Assembly (NCBI RefSeq): GCF_024679095.1 | Contig: NC_066562.1 | Location: forward strand, 7,860,398 to 7,924,397 | DNA from: Eriocheir sinensis | Taxonomy: Eukaryota > Arthropoda > Malacostraca > Decapoda > Varunidae | Direction: 5' to 3' | Length of the DNA: 64,000 bases | Shown here: positions 11,266 through 23,375 of the stretch, piece after piece | Numbering within the stretch: the stretch's first letter is position 1 | Layout: every line of letters begins with the position of its first letter | The notes under the pieces: generated by a model | Told to the model about the DNA's origin: nothing | Databases searched by the model: none | The model's input: the letters and a program-made list of their open reading frames with translations, nothing else | Position numbers and translations under genes: made by a program

Positions 11266-12150
11266 AACATACATAACCTTCACCAGCAAGAGGTTTTGAT
11301 AGGTAACGCCCTCTCTCGCTCCTCTCTATGATCTTTCCCGCTCTGCCATTGCTAATATAAAACAACGTATATAACCGCCAGCAAGAGGTTTTGATAGGTA
11401 ACGCCCTCTCTCTCTCCTCTCTGTGATCTTTCCCGCTCTGCCATTGCTAATATAAAACAACGTATATAACCGCCAGCAAGAGGTTTTGATAGGTAACGCC
11501 CTCTCTCTCTCCTCTCTGTGATCTTTCCCGCTGCACTTACAAGTATAAAATAACGTATATAACCTTCACCAGCAAGAGGTTTTGATAGGTAACGCCCTCT
11601 CTCTCTCCTCTCTATGATCTTTCCCGCTGCACTTACAAGTATAAAATAACGTATATAACCTTCACCAGCAAGAGGTTTTGATAGGTTACGCCCATCTCTC
11701 TCTCCTCTCTGTGATCTTTCCCGCTGCACTTACAAGTATAAAATAACGTATATAACCTTCACCAGCAAGAGGTTTTGATAGGTTACGCCCATCTCTTCTT
11801 CCTCTCTGTGATCTTTCCCGCTGCACTTACAAGTATAAAATAACGTATATAACCTTCACCAGCAAGAGGTTTTGATAGGTAACGCCCTCTCTCTCTCTCC
11901 TCTCTGTGATCTTTCCCGCTGCACTTACAAGTATAAAATAACGTATATAACCTTCACCAGCAAGAGGTTTTGATAGGTAACGCCCTCTCTCTCTCCTCTC
12001 TGTGATCTTTCCCTCTGCACTTACTAGTATAAAATAACGTATATAACCTTCACCAGCAAGAGGTTTAGATAGGTTACGCCCATCTCTTCTTCCTCTGTGT
12101 GACCTTTCCCGCTGCCGTTTGCCGTTGCTGGTATAAAACAACATATGAAC
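11265..12150. repeat. 95-96 bp tandem array, about 9 copies
   Basis: AGCAAGAGGTTTTGATAGGT is spaced 95, 95 and 96 bp (11285, 11380, 11475, 11571) and continues to about 12070. The unit also holds CTCTCTCTCCTCTCTGTGAT and CTTTCCCGCTG. A unit of 96 bp keeps frame, so several long minus-strand frames with a ~32-residue period arise here. They are not genes. Confidence 0.93.
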
Positions 12151-12159
12151 CGCCGGTCA

Positions 12160-12415
12160 ACTCCTCTCTCTCCTCTCCTCGGCTCAGAACAGAAACAAAT
12201 GTGCTGCTGGAAACGGTGTATGAGGGAGCGCCGGTGATCATTCTCTCTGCACAATATTTCTTTTGCCGCTCCTCCTCCTCCTCCTCCTCCTCGCCGCCCG
12301 CTGCTGCAGAATGGAAATAAATGCGTGGCCAGGAAGGATATGTCTGAGGGCGCGCCGTCCACGTATTCTGCCTGTGAAATGGAAATAGCTGCAGCGGTTG
12401 AGAGAGAGAGGGGAT
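12160..12415. repeat. Two diverged copies of a ~115-120 bp GC-richer unit
   Basis: AGAAACAAATGTGCTGCTGG ... GAGGGAGCGCCGG ... TTCTCTCTGCACAATAT in the first half is echoed by GGAAATAAATGCGTGGCC ... GAGGGCGCGCCG ... ATTCTGCCTGTGAAAT in the second. A TCC run (12270-12293) separates them. Composition is richer in CpG than the flanks. Confidence 0.5.
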
Positions 12416-12455
12416 GAAAAAAAAAATGTCCCTAACTTTCTGATGTAGGTAGGAG

Positions 12456-12707
<252 letters not shown>

Positions 12708-12719
12708 TTCGGGCACTCA

Positions 12720-13225
12720 TCAGCATTTTTTTTTTTGTGGTTGGGATAATGCATAAGGGTTTTCGTTTGTTGACGATGAATGCAGAGAAAGAAATAAAGA
12801 GACGAAAAATAGCCTAATTCACCACAAGCGGCGTTTTATCTGTAATATGATCTCACCAAAGCGTTCAGGAGACTTTGCTCTATGAGGTGAAATTATTTAT
12901 TTCAACCCTGGTTCAAAGACTGCTGAGAAAATCGATGATAAGTAAACCGTGGTATAAACATTTCGGAGCTGTCTTGTGACTTCAACTCATCACATTTCCT
13001 TTATGTTTTACTTTATCGAGTTTATATAAACATAACTGAGTGGCGCAATTACTGCTGAGTGCAACGGTACCAACTAAAGTGGTCTGTCGTGAATAAGAGA
13101 CGAGCTATGACGAAGAAAATACAAGTGTGTGGCGTCACGGCGGACATGTGAGTGAGGGAGGGTGCAGCCAATCACAGGACCCCTAACAAACGCTGCCTAG
13201 GCGCCGGATGAACAGGCTCCGTCAA
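12720..13225. other. Ordinary-complexity segment with promoter-like words
   Basis: Roughly 500 bp without tandem structure. It contains TTTATATAAAC near 13022, CAGCCAATCACAGG near 13165 (CCAAT-type) and GGCGTCACGG near 13131. No open frame accompanies them. The words are suggestive only and their spacing is atypical for a core promoter. Confidence 0.35.
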
Positions 13226-13229
13226 CAGA

Positions 13230-14130
13230 CTATAGTAATACAAAGGAGATGAAATGGGAAAGAAGATTGAAAGAGAGAAATAAACGTAAAGCCAAAAAAC
13301 AGACACATGACTTCACGGAAAAAGAGAGAATAAAACTTGAATGAACAGAATAGAAAATTAGAATGAAAAGGGTTTGATAAGAATACGAAGATGAAAAGAG
13401 AGAAAAAAAAAGAAGATTGAAAGAGAGAAATAAAAGTGAAGCCGGACACATATATTAGGGGAAAAGAGCGAGAAAAAAAATACTGAAAGAATAGATTAGA
13501 AAATTAGAATGAAAAGGGTTAGCTATTAATACGAAGAAGAAGAAAAGGGAAAAAGAAGAAGATTGAAAGAGAGAAATAAACGTAAAATCGGACACATAAC
13601 TTCACAGATAAATAGAGAGAATAAAACTTGAATGAACAGAATAGAAAATTAGAATGAAAAGGGTTAGCTATTAATACGAAGAAGAAGAAAAGGGTAAGAA
13701 AAAGAAGATTGAAAGAGAGAAATAAAAGTGAAGCCGGACACATATATTAGGGGAAAAGAGAGAGAAAAAAATACTGAAAGAATAAATTAGAAAATTAGAA
13801 TGGAAAGGGTTAGATAAGAATACGAAGAAGATGAAAAAAGGAAAGAAAAAGAAGATTGAAAGAGAGAGAAAAAATACTGAAAGAATAGATTAGAAAATTA
13901 GAATGGAAAGGGTTAGATAAGAATACGGAGAAGATGAAAAAAGGAAAGAAAAAGAAGATTGAAAGAGAGAGAAAAAATACTGAAAGAATAGAATGGAAAA
14001 CTAGAAAGAAAATGCCTTGCTAATAATACAAGATGAAAAGAGAAAAGAAAAAGAAGATTGAAAGAGAGAAAAAATAAAAAAGAAAATATAAATGAAAGAA
14101 AAAAAAGATAAAAAAATACTGAAAGAATAG
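13230..14130. repeat. ~146 bp A-rich tandem array with ~102 bp deletion derivatives
   Basis: GAATGAAAAGGGTT or GAATGGAAAGGGTT recurs near 13361, 13508, 13652, 13799 and 13901. Units share AAGAAGATTGAAAGAGAG and, in full copies, CACATGACTTCACGG or CACATAACTTCACAG. Later copies lack part of the unit. Confidence 0.88.
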
Positions 14131-14219
14131 GATAGGAAAATAGAAAGACGTGACTGAAGGATAAACAACCATAGAGAGGAGGAAAAAAGTAAACAAGGTG
14201 AAGAATGGAAATAACGCAA

Positions 14220-14790
14220 CACCTTGAGTAAAAGAGAATAAGAAACAATAGAACAAATCTAGTCAAACAGAACACCCCAAATCGTAAAGAGACAAATAAA
14301 CAAACAAACAAAAATAAACAAGATAAAGAATGAACGTAATGAAAAAAAAAACAGTAAAAAGGATAAGAAAGAAAAGAACAAATCTAGTCAAGCAGAACAC
14401 CCCAAATCGTAAAGAAACAAATAAACAAACAAACAAAAATAAACAAGATAAAGATTGGACGTAATGAAAGAAAAAACAGTAAAAACGATAAGAAAGAAAA
14501 GAACAAGACTAGTCAAACAGAACACCCCAAATCGTATAGAAACAAATAAACAAACAAACAAAAATAGACAAGATAAAGACTGGACGTAATGAAAAAAAAA
14601 AAAAACAGTAAAAACGATAAGAAAGAAAAGAACAAAACTAGTCAAACAGAACACCCCAAATCGTATAGAAACAAATAAACAAACAAACAAAAATAAACAA
14701 GATAAAGAATGGACATAATGAAAAAAAAAACAGTAAAAAGGTTAAGAAAGAAAAGAACAAGACTAGTCGAACAAAACACTCGAAAACTTA
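14220..14790. repeat. 125-129 bp A-rich tandem array, about 4 copies
   Basis: AACACCCCAAATCGTA recurs at 14271, 14396, 14521 and 14650 with AAACAAACAAACAAAAATA and CTAGTCAAACAG. Frames on the minus strand give repeated Phe/Leu-rich peptides. Confidence 0.9.
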
Positions 14791-14999
14791 AAAACAAACA
14801 AAAAACTAAGACATCCAAGTAACCATTCCACAAAAATGCCGAACTTAAGAACCGGAAACCTTGGATAAAAAAAATAAAACGAAGAAAAAGAAGAAGAAGA
14901 AGAAGAAGAAAACAGTAAGCTAACATTGACGGAGAAAAGTGAAAAGCGTGGCCCAACAGACTAAAAATAAGGGGTCGTGTGTGTGTGTGGGGGGGGGGG

Positions 15000-16060
15000 A
15001 TTTAGAAGGGGCGGAGGAAGGCTAGAGGAGAGGTGGGTGGTTTTGGGAGGGCGGAGGGGAAGGAAGAGGAGAAGGATGAGTTTTGGAGGATGCGAGGGAA
15101 GACAGAGGAGGCGGAGGGGGAAGGGTAGAGGGAGAGGGTTGGTTTTAGGAGGGGCAGGGAAAGATAGAGGGGAGGTGCTGGAAGGGAAGACGGAGAGGGG
15201 TGAGTTTGGGAGGGTGGGGGAAGACAGAGGGGAGGTGCAGGAAGGGAAGACGGAGAGGGTGAGTTTGGGAGGGGTGGGGAAGACAGAGGGGAGGTGCAGG
15301 AAGGAAGACGGAGAGGGGTGAGTTTGGGAGGGGTGGGGGAAGACAGAGGGGAGGTGCGGGAAGGGAAGACGGAGAGGGGTGAGTTTGGGAGGGTGGGGGA
15401 AGACAGAGGGGAGGTGCGGGAAGGGAAGACGGAGAGGGGTGAGTTTGGGAGGGTGGGGAAGACAGAGGGGAGGTGGGAAGGGAAGACGGAGAGGGGTGAG
15501 TTTGGGAGGGGTGGGGGAAGACAGAGGGGAGGTGCGGGAAGGGAAGACGGAGAGGGTGAGTTTGGGAGGGGTGGGGAAGACAGAGGGGGAGGTGGGAGGA
15601 AGGAAGACGGAGAGGGGTGAGTTTGGGAGGGGTGGGGAAGACAGAGGGGAGGTGGGAAGGGAAGACGGAGAGGGGTGAGTTTGGGAGGGGTGGGGTGGAA
15701 GGGAAGACGGAGAGGGTGAGTTTGGGAGGGGTGGGGAAAGATAGAGGGGAGGAAGAAGGAAGACGGAGAGGGTGAGTTTGGGAGGGGTGGGGAAGATAGA
15801 GGGGAGGTGCAGGAAGGAAGACGGAGAGGGGTGAGTTTGGGAGGGGGTGGGGGAAGATAGAGGGGGAGGTGCGGGAAGGGAAGACGGAGAGGGGTGAGTT
15901 TGGGAGGGGGTGGGGGAAGATAGAGGGGGAGGTGCGGGAAGGGAAGACGGAGAGGGGTGAGTTTGGGAGGGGGCGGGGGAAGACAGAGGGGGCGGAGGGG
16001 GAAGGGAAGAAGGAGAGAGGTGGGTTTGGGAGGGGGCAGAAGGGGGATGGAAGAGGGAAG
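15000..16060. repeat. ~61 bp G-rich minisatellite, about 17 copies
   Basis: GAAGACGGAGAGGGGTGAGT, then TTGGGAGGGGTGGGG and GACAGAGGGGAGGTGC, repeat at about 60-63 bp. The plus strand is nearly all G and A with dense GGG/GGGG runs. A minus-strand Pro/Leu/Ser-rich frame of 383 codons spans it and is a composition artefact. Confidence 0.93.
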
Positions 16061-16078
16061 AGGGGTTGATAGATCGGA

Positions 16079-16080
<2 letters not shown>

Positions 16081-16118
<38 letters not shown>
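16081..16118. repeat. (GT)n microsatellite
   Basis: About 19 GT dinucleotides at the right edge of the G-rich array. Confidence 0.96.
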
Positions 16119-16260
16119 CGGGCAGGCTCAGACAATCGGGTGTGGGCGGCCATCCTCTTTAAGGGCGGCAGCTCGGCAGTGACCCCTTGGCGGCGGAGTC
16201 TCCTCTGGGATCACCTGGATCCTACCTCATGGGGGGCGGACCAGGTGGACTCTGCCTGAC
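16119..16260. other. GC-rich unique spacer
   Basis: About 140 bp of GC-rich non-repetitive sequence (GGGCGGCAGCTCGGCAGTG near 16162) between (GT)n and the CCTTA tract. No frame or site can be assigned. Confidence 0.5.
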
Positions 16261-17015
16261 TTTGCTTCGCCTTACCTGATTCACCTCACCTGACTTTGCG
16301 CTCACCTGAACTTACCTTACCTTACCTCACCTAACCGAACCTAACCTAACCTACCTTATCTTACTTAACCTAACATTACCTTACCTCACCTCACCTCACC
16401 TGACTTTGCGCTCACCTTAACTTACTTTACCTTACCTGTCCTAACCTTGCCTTACCGTACCTAATCTAACCTTACCTAACCTAACCTAACCTTACCTTAC
16501 CTTATCTTACCTTACCTTACCTTACCTTACCTTACCTAACCTGATTCACCTTACCTGACTTGCGCTCACCTTAACTTCCTTTACCTTACCTGTCCTAACC
16601 TTTCCTTACCTTACCTTGCCTTACCTTACCTTACCTAAACTAATCTAACCTTACCTTACCTTACCAAACCTGATTCACCTTACCTGACTTGCGCTCACCT
16701 TAACTTCCTTTACCTTACCTATCCTAACCTTTCCTTACCTTACCTAACCTTACCTAACATTACCTTACCTTACCTTACCTGATTCACCTTACCTGCCTTT
16801 GCTCTCACTTTGCTTTGCCATATATTGCTTTACCTTATCTTACCTTTCCTTACTCTACCTTACCTAACCTAACCTTACCTTACCTTACCTTATCTTGCCT
16901 AACCTAACCTTTCCTTACCTTACCTTACCTTACCTTACCTTACGTTTCCTTACTTTACCTTACCTTATCATACCTTACCTTACCTTACCTTATCTTACCT
17001 TACCTTATTTAATGA
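16260..17015. repeat. CCTTA/CCTAA degenerate pentamer tract with ~110-120 bp higher-order repeat
   Basis: Mostly CCTTA pentamers mixed with CCTAA (complement of the TTAGG arthropod telomere motif). A longer unit is superimposed: GATTCACCTTACCTGACTT and GCTCACCTTAACTTCCTTT recur near 16553, 16672 and 16781. It is an interstitial, decayed tract, not a chromosome end. Confidence 0.85.
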
Positions 17016-17039
17016 ACCCACCTAGCATTTCCTTACATT

Positions 17040-17106
17040 TGGGGACACATAGAAAGACAGACATACAGAAAAACAGACAGAAAGACAGACAGACAAACAA
17101 ACAGAT

Positions 17107-17198
<92 letters not shown>
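17040..17198. repeat. ACAGACAG repeat leading into long (CA)n
   Basis: Degenerate GACA/ACAGA motifs to about 17105, then about 45 CA dinucleotides to 17198. Confidence 0.95.
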
Positions 17199-17200
<2 letters not shown>

Positions 17201-17204
17201 CCAC

Positions 17205-17440
17205 CCTCCAACACAAACAGATTTCATAATATTTTCCGTTCCGACGCTTGTGTGGGAGAATGTTTCCAAATCTCTCTTAAATGAGCCGCGTTTTGCCCCA
17301 CGGGACGAGGATGTTAAGAGGGGGAGGAGATTCGTGGCCTAAGAGAGACTGGGAGGATTTTCGTGGCCTCGCGGACTTAGTGAATCAGTATCGCTTTACC
17401 TCGCCCGATATCTTCCTCCCGAGAGAGATGGAGACACAGA
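17205..17440. other. Ordinary-complexity segment, no recognised gene
   Basis: Balanced composition with GAGCCGCGTTTTGCCCCACG near 17283. A 72-codon plus-strand frame (17281-17499) starts here but runs into GT/GA repeat and matches nothing I know. I do not call it. Confidence 0.4.
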
Positions 17441-17803
17441 GCGGATATATTTTAAAGGGTCAAAGGTTGTGTGTGTGTTTGTTTGGTAGAGAGAAATAGA
17501 TAGTTTGATAGATAGAGAGAGAGAAGGCGAGAGATAGAGAGATACGGAGACTCAGGCCAAAGATCTTTTAAAGGGTCATTTTTTTTTCTTTTTAAAGGGT
17601 CCAAGGTTGTGTGTGTGTTTGTTAGGTAGTGCGAGAGAGGAATAGATATTTAGATGGATAGATAGAGAGCAAGCGAGAGAGAGAGATGCGGAGACTCAGG
17701 CCAAAGATCTTTTAAAGGGTCAAATCTTGTGTTTTTTTCTGTTTGTTTGTGTTTGTGTGTTCGAGAGAGAAAGAGATAGAGAAATAGATTGCTAGATAGA
17801 TAG

Positions 17804-17815
<12 letters not shown>
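17440..17815. repeat. ~120-140 bp repeat, 3 copies
   Basis: TTTTAAAGGGTCAAAGGTTG or close variants followed by GTGTGTGTTTGTT, GATAGATAGAGAG and GGAGACTCAGGCCAAAGATC occur three times. Confidence 0.82.
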
Positions 17816-17863
<48 letters not shown>

Positions 17864-17918
17864 AAGTGATTATCGTGTTGCACAAAATCCCTAAATGTAA
17901 TCTATCGAACACACGCTG

Positions 17919-17996
<78 letters not shown>
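17816..17996. repeat. (GA)n then (ATT)n microsatellites
   Basis: GA dinucleotides to 17860, a short unique stretch, then about 26 ATT triplets at 17919-17996. Confidence 0.95.
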
Positions 17997-18189
17997 GATG
18001 TTGTTATTTGTTTATTCATTTCTTTTCTTTCCTTTCCTATTTATCTATTTTTTTTCACGTGTATATTTATGTTTTTTTTTCTCTTTCCAGGTGAGTGTTA
18101 TGCTGTTCTGTGCTGTTCTCTGCTTCTGTTGCGTCATTCGTAAGTAAGTAATGAATTTTCACGTCCATTTAGATCAAACATCATCAGCA

Positions 18190-18302
18190 CCAGCATCGGC
18201 CACTTCTCTGAGCTTTTCATTGGAGCAGCTAATATCGGGATTTCTTTCATTATTGTTTCCTTTTTTTTTTGCCCATGAGCTGTCTCCTCGGCTGTAAAAA
18301 AC
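18190..18302 (+). mobile_element. Poly(A)-tailed dispersed element
   Basis: CGGCCACTTCTCTGAGCTTT, GGAGCAGCTAATATCGGG, then GCCCATGAGCTGTCTCCT followed by CGGCTGTAAAAAA. The A-tail is on the plus strand. The 5' end stops at the CGGCCAC block. Confidence 0.85.
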
Positions 18303-18479
18303 AAACAACCCCCCCCCCACACCAAATTAGTCAACATCACTCCTTCCTCTAACATCTTTTAACTCTTCTTTCTTTTACTGTATTTATTTGCTTATTTTCC
18401 AGCTCCATTTTAAGGCAGACTCAACAAGACACTAACTCAATTAATCAGTCAGTCAGTCAGTCAGATCTTTTTTCTAACT

Positions 18480-20350
18480 TTTATTATTTTTATTTGTGTC
18501 TTTACCAACACCATATCGAAGCAGGATAAATGACACACTAAATTCCTAATCAATCCTTCCTTCGAGCTTTTTCTTTTCCTTATTTTCATCTTTTTCATCA
18601 TTATTTTCAAACAGGATCAACAGCCCACCAAATCAGTTATAATCAATCCTTCCTCAGGGCTTTGTTTTTCTCCTCTTACTTTCTTATTTTCATCTTTTTC
18701 AACATTATTTTCAAACAGGATCAACAGCACACCAAATCAGTTATAATCAATCCTTCCTCAGAGCTTTGTTTTTCTCCTCTTACTTTCTTATTTTCATTTT
18801 TTCCACATTATATTCATACAGGATCAACAGCACACTAAATCTCTAATCAATCCTTTCTCAGAACTTTTTTTCCTTCCTTCATTTTTTTTTTCGTCTTTTT
18901 CAATACTAGTTTTAAACAGGATCAATAATGCTCTAAGTCAGCCAAAATCAATCGTTCCTGAGAGCTTTTTTTCCCTTCTTTTACTATTTTATATTCTTTT
19001 CTTCCAACACAATTTCAAAACAGGATCAAGAATGCACTTAAATAATTCAAAATCAATCCTTCCTCAGAGCTTTTTTCTCTTCTTTTACTCTTTTATATTC
19101 TTTTCTTCCAACACAATTTCAAAACAGGTTCAAGAATGCACCAAAATCATTCAAAATCAATCCTTCCTCAGCATTTTCCTTCTTTTACTTTCTTATTTTC
19201 GTCGTTTCCAACATTATCTCAAAACAGGATCAAGAATGCATTAAACCAGTGAAATTCAATCCTTATCTCCTCTGCTATCTTTCCATTTTCCTCCTTTTCC
19301 TACATTTATTTGCATCCTTTTCCAACACGATTTCAAAACAGGATCATAAATACACTAAATCATTCAAACTCAATCTTTACTTCCTGTGATATTTTCTGCT
19401 CTCTCTCCTTTTCTTACATTTATTTGCATCCTTTTCCGACACGATTTCAAAACAGGATCATAAATACACTAAATCATTCAAACTCAATCTTTACTTCCTG
19501 TGATATTTTCTGCTCTCTCCTTTTCTTACATTTATTTGCATCCTTTTCCGACACGATTTCAAAACAGGATCATAAATACACTAAATCATTCAAACTCAAT
19601 CTTTACTTCCTGTGATATTTTCTGCTCTCTCTCCTTTTCTTACATTTATTTGCATCCTTTTCCGACACGATTTCAAAACAGGATCATAAATACACTAAAT
19701 CATTCAAACTCAATCTTTACTTCCTGTGATATTTTCTGCTCTCTCTCCTTTTCTTACATTTATTTGCATCCTTTTCCGACACGATTTCAAAACAGGATCA
19801 TAAATACACTAAATCATTAAACTCAATCTTTACTTCCTGTGATATTTTCTGCTCTTTCTCCTTTTACTGGTTTTATTTGCATCTTTTCTAACGGTGTTTC
19901 CAGGCAGGCTCGTGGAGGCATCAAATCAATTAGTCATTCTTTGCTCTCTGACCTTTCGCTCCTTCTTCTCTTGTATTCAATGGCTTCTTTTCCTACAGTA
20001 GTTCATGGCAGTATCAACAACACATTCTTATTCAGTTTTCTGTGTTGTGGCTGTGTTGTTGTGCTGTTATGTTATGTGTTTAATATGGAATAGAGGTTTG
20101 AATTGAAGTTATGGTAGGTCAGGTTGTTAAGTGTTAGTTTTGTTTTAAATCAATCCTTTCTGTGTGACCCTTTTATTTTCCTCCTGTATTTATTTTCTTC
20201 TTTTCTAACACAATATCCAGGTAGACTTAACAACACACCAAACCAATTAGTCAGTCAACCCTTCCACCTCTGAGATCATTCGCTTTTCCTTTCTTGTACG
20301 ACATTTATTTGCATCTCTTCAGCACAACTTCGAAACAGGATTAGCATTAC
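18480..20350. repeat. ~114 bp tandem array, about 16 copies with a homogenised core
   Basis: AACAGGATCA followed by a CACTAAATCATTCAAA-type phrase and AATCAATCCTTCCTCAGAGC recurs throughout. At 19303-19870 the period is 112-114 bp (19303, 19417, 19529, 19643, 19757) and copies are almost identical. Outer copies are progressively diverged. Confidence 0.92.
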
Positions 20351-20444
20351 ACAAAAGCATTCTAAACCAATTCTCTCTCTGTGACATTTTTTTAACGCAC
20401 TTTTTACTCTTTATATTTTCATCATTCTCAACACGGGGAGATGA

Positions 20445-20860
20445 TGCTATAGGGTGGAGATTAAGGTGAGAAGAGGAGAGTGTGTGAGAGTGTGAGGGGA
20501 AGAATGAGAGGAGAGGAGAATGAAGAGAAGAGAGGGTAACAGGTCGAGGGGAGAGAAGAGTGTGTGTTATGTTGAGTGCGTTAGAGAATGTCATGTATAG
20601 AGGGGAAGAATGAGAGGAGAGGAGAAGGAAGAGGAGAAGATTGGGTAACAGGTCGAGGGGAGAGAAGAGTGTGTGTTATGTTGAGTGCGTTAGAGAGTGT
20701 CATGTGTAGAGGGGAAGAATGAGAGGAGAGGAGAAGGAAGAGGAGAAGATTGGGTAACAGGTCGAGGGGAGAGAAGAGTGTGTGTTATGTTGAGTGCGTT
20801 AGAGAGTGTCATGAGTAGAGGGGAAAAGGAGAGGAGTGGAGAGAAACGGGTTCAACAACA
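20445..20860. repeat. 106-109 bp purine-rich tandem array (family A)
   Basis: GAGGGGAAGAATGAGAGG recurs near 20494, 20600 and 20709. GTAACAGGTCGAGGGGAGAG and GTTATGTTGAGTGCGTTAGA are in every unit. A related block lies at 25200-25750. Confidence 0.9.
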
Positions 20861-21235
20861 TACCAAATCAGTCAGCCCTTCCTCCACTGCGTTCCTCTGC
20901 TCTTTCTTTAATTATATTTATGAAGAGGAGTCACCACAACAGTAAGTCAACCTATGAGTCTATTTGAGGTCTATTACACTCCTTCCTCTTACATTTATCT
21001 ATCATCAACACTACACTAAGTCAATCTATCAGTCGTTCCTTTAAGATCTTTTACAGTTCCTCTCTCTAACTCTTACTTATTTCCATCTTTCTCAACACTA
21101 TTTCAGAGCAGGATCAACACGTATTCTCAAGGGCGTCATTTGTAGGTTTTAGATCCTCTCCTCACGAACACTTTGACGAGACTCGGGCCAATCCTTCTTT
21201 TCTTCCTCTGAGCGCCTTTCTTTTTACCTGTACAG
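20861..21235. other. Unassigned spacer
   Basis: Sequence of ordinary complexity with diverged echoes of the 114 bp array (ATCAACACTACACTAAGTCA near 21004). No gene or RNA is recognised. Confidence 0.5.
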
Positions 21236-21399
21236 GGATGAGAGTTAATTGGCAAAGGTGACGGAGAGTTGAGAAGGAAAGGTCTTACGCTGTTCTGTCG
21301 CTATATTTCTCGGTGGAAGTGAGAGGGAGAGAATTGGAGGAGGTTCTTGACAGAGTTTTATTCTTTAGTTAATGATGGAAGTGAATGAGAGCGTGGAAG

Positions 21400-22340
21400 A
21401 GAGAGTTTTATGATTTTCTTGATTTATTTTATTGGCGAAGGTGAAATTGAGGATAGGAAGATTAAATGGTGTTGTATATATCTTGTTTTTAGTGAGAGTG
21501 GCGGAAAGGATAAAGAAAATGTTTTGAACTTTCTTTTTCTTTGTCTTTCTTCTTTTTTCTTCTTTTATTTGTGAATGTGGATGAGAGGATGAAGAAAATG
21601 TTTTAGATTTTTTCTTTCTCTTTCTTCCTTTTTTTCTTTTATTGGTGAATGTGGAAGAGAGGATGAAAATATTTTAGACTTTTTCCTTCTTTTTCTTCCC
21701 TTTTTCTTCATTCTCTTCTTTGATTGAGGAAGGTGAGAGGGGATGAAGAAACTATTTTTAATTTTCTTTTTCTTCCTTTTTTCTTCTTTCTCTTCTTTGA
21801 GTAACGAAGGTGAGAGGGGATGAAGAAACTATTTTAAATTTTCTTTTTCTTCCTTTTTTTCTTCTTTCTCTGAGTAACGAAGGTGAGAGGGGATGAAGAA
21901 ACTATTTTAAACTTTCTTTCTCTTCCTTTTTTCTTCTTTCTCTTCTTTGAGTAACGAAGGTGAGAGGGGATGAAGAAACTATTTTAAACTTTCTTTTTCT
22001 TCCTTTTTTCTTCTTTCTCTTCTTTGATTGACGAAGGTGAGAGGGGATGAAGAAACTATTTTAAACTTTCTTTTTCTTCCTTTTTTCTTCTTTCTCTTCT
22101 TTGAGTAACGAAGGTGAGAGGGGATGAAGAAACTATTTTAAACTTTCTTTTTCTTCCTTTTTTCTTCTTTCTCTTCTTTGAGTAACGAAGGTGAGAGGGA
22201 ATGAAGAAACTATTTTAAACTCTCTTTTTTCTTCCTTTTTTCTTCTTTCTCTTCTTTGAGTAACGAAGGTGAGAGGGGATAAGGAAATATTTTAAACTTT
22301 TTCTTTCTTCCCTTTTCTTCTTTGATTGACGAAGGAAATA
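21400..22340. repeat. 77 bp tandem array, about 9 good copies
   Basis: GGATGAAGAAACTATTTT with GAGTAACGAAGGTGAGAG and a TTCTTCC-rich tail repeats at about 77 bp (21741, 21818, 21891, 21968, 22045, 22122). It shares unit length but not sequence with the 77 bp array at 2.7 kb. Confidence 0.92.
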
Positions 22341-22384
22341 GAGGAAATATTCTGTGCCTTCTGTCATTCTTGGTTTTTATTGAT

Positions 22385-23375
22385 GAAGATGAGACAAAAC
22401 TCTAAACAAGATGTACATGTTTACAGTTTTTAGCAAGTCTTTCATTTTTTCTTTTCTTTTCTCTTCTTTTATGACTAAGGGGACAAAAGATAGAGACAAG
22501 ATTTATGTGTTTTCTCCTCGGTTTATTGATGTAGATGAGAGACAAGATTCTAAACAAGATATACATGTTTACAGTTTTAGCAAGTCTATCAATTTTTTCT
22601 TCTACTTTCTCTTCTTTGATTAACTAAGAGGGCAAAAGATAGAGACAAGATTTATGTGCTTTCTCCTCGGTTTATTGATGTAAATGAGAGACAAGATTCT
22701 AAACAAGATATACATGTTTACAGTTTTAGCAAGTCTTTCAATTTTTTCTTCTACTTTCTCTTCTTTGATTAACTAAGGGGAAAAAATATAGAGACAAGAT
22801 TTATGTGTTTTCTCTCTCGGTTTATTAATGAAGGTGTGAGATAAGTTCAAAACAAGATATACAATTATACATTTTTTTCAGTTTTTGGCAAATCTTTAAT
22901 TTTTTCTTCTCCTTTCTCTTCTTTTATGACTAAGAAGAGACAAAAGATAGAGACTAGATTTATGTGTTTTCTCTCTCGGTTTATTAATGAAGGTGAGAGA
23001 CAAAATTCTAAACAAGATATACAATTATACATTTTTTTCAGTTTTTGGCAAGTCTTTAATTTTTTCTTCTCCTTTCTCTTCTTTTATGACTAAGAAGAGA
23101 AAAGATAGACAAGATTAATGTGTTTTCTCTCTCGGTTTATTAATGAAGGTGTGAGATAAGATTCAAAACAAGATATACAATTATACATTTTTTTCAGTTT
23201 TTGGCAAATCTTTAATTTTTTCTTCTCCTTTCTCTTCTTTTATGACTAAGAAGAGACAAAAGATAGAGACTAGATTTATGTGTTTTCTCTCTCGGTTTAT
23301 TAATGAAGGTGTGAGATAAGGTTCAAAACAAGATATACGTGTTTCCCTCTTTACTTCTTTTTCCACTCATGTCTA
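22385..23375. repeat. ~149 bp tandem array, about 6 copies
   Basis: AGAGACAAGATTTATGTG recurs with TTTATG starts at 22502, 22651 and 22800 (149 bp), then at a 169 bp step. Units contain AACAAGATATACA, CAGTTTTTGGCAAGTCTTT and CTCTCGGTTTATTAATGA. Confidence 0.9.

Noticed and set aside
11352..12144. Minus-strand frames with a ~32-residue repeating peptide
   Set aside because: The 96 bp tandem unit keeps phase; frames break and restart wherever a unit has an indel, and no selection on codon positions is visible.
11265..12150. Regular repeat spacing resembling a CRISPR array
   Set aside because: Units are contiguous tandem repeats of 95-96 bp with no unique spacers, in a eukaryotic context.
15002..16153. 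383-codon Pro/Leu/Ser-rich minus-strand frame
   Set aside because: It is the complement of a G-rich 61 bp minisatellite. Stop-free frames are expected because such DNA lacks TA-containing stop words, and there is no domain or initiation context.
16260..17015. Chromosome end (telomere)
   Set aside because: The tract is degenerate, mostly CCTTA, carries a higher-order unit, and has more than 16 kb of other DNA on both sides.
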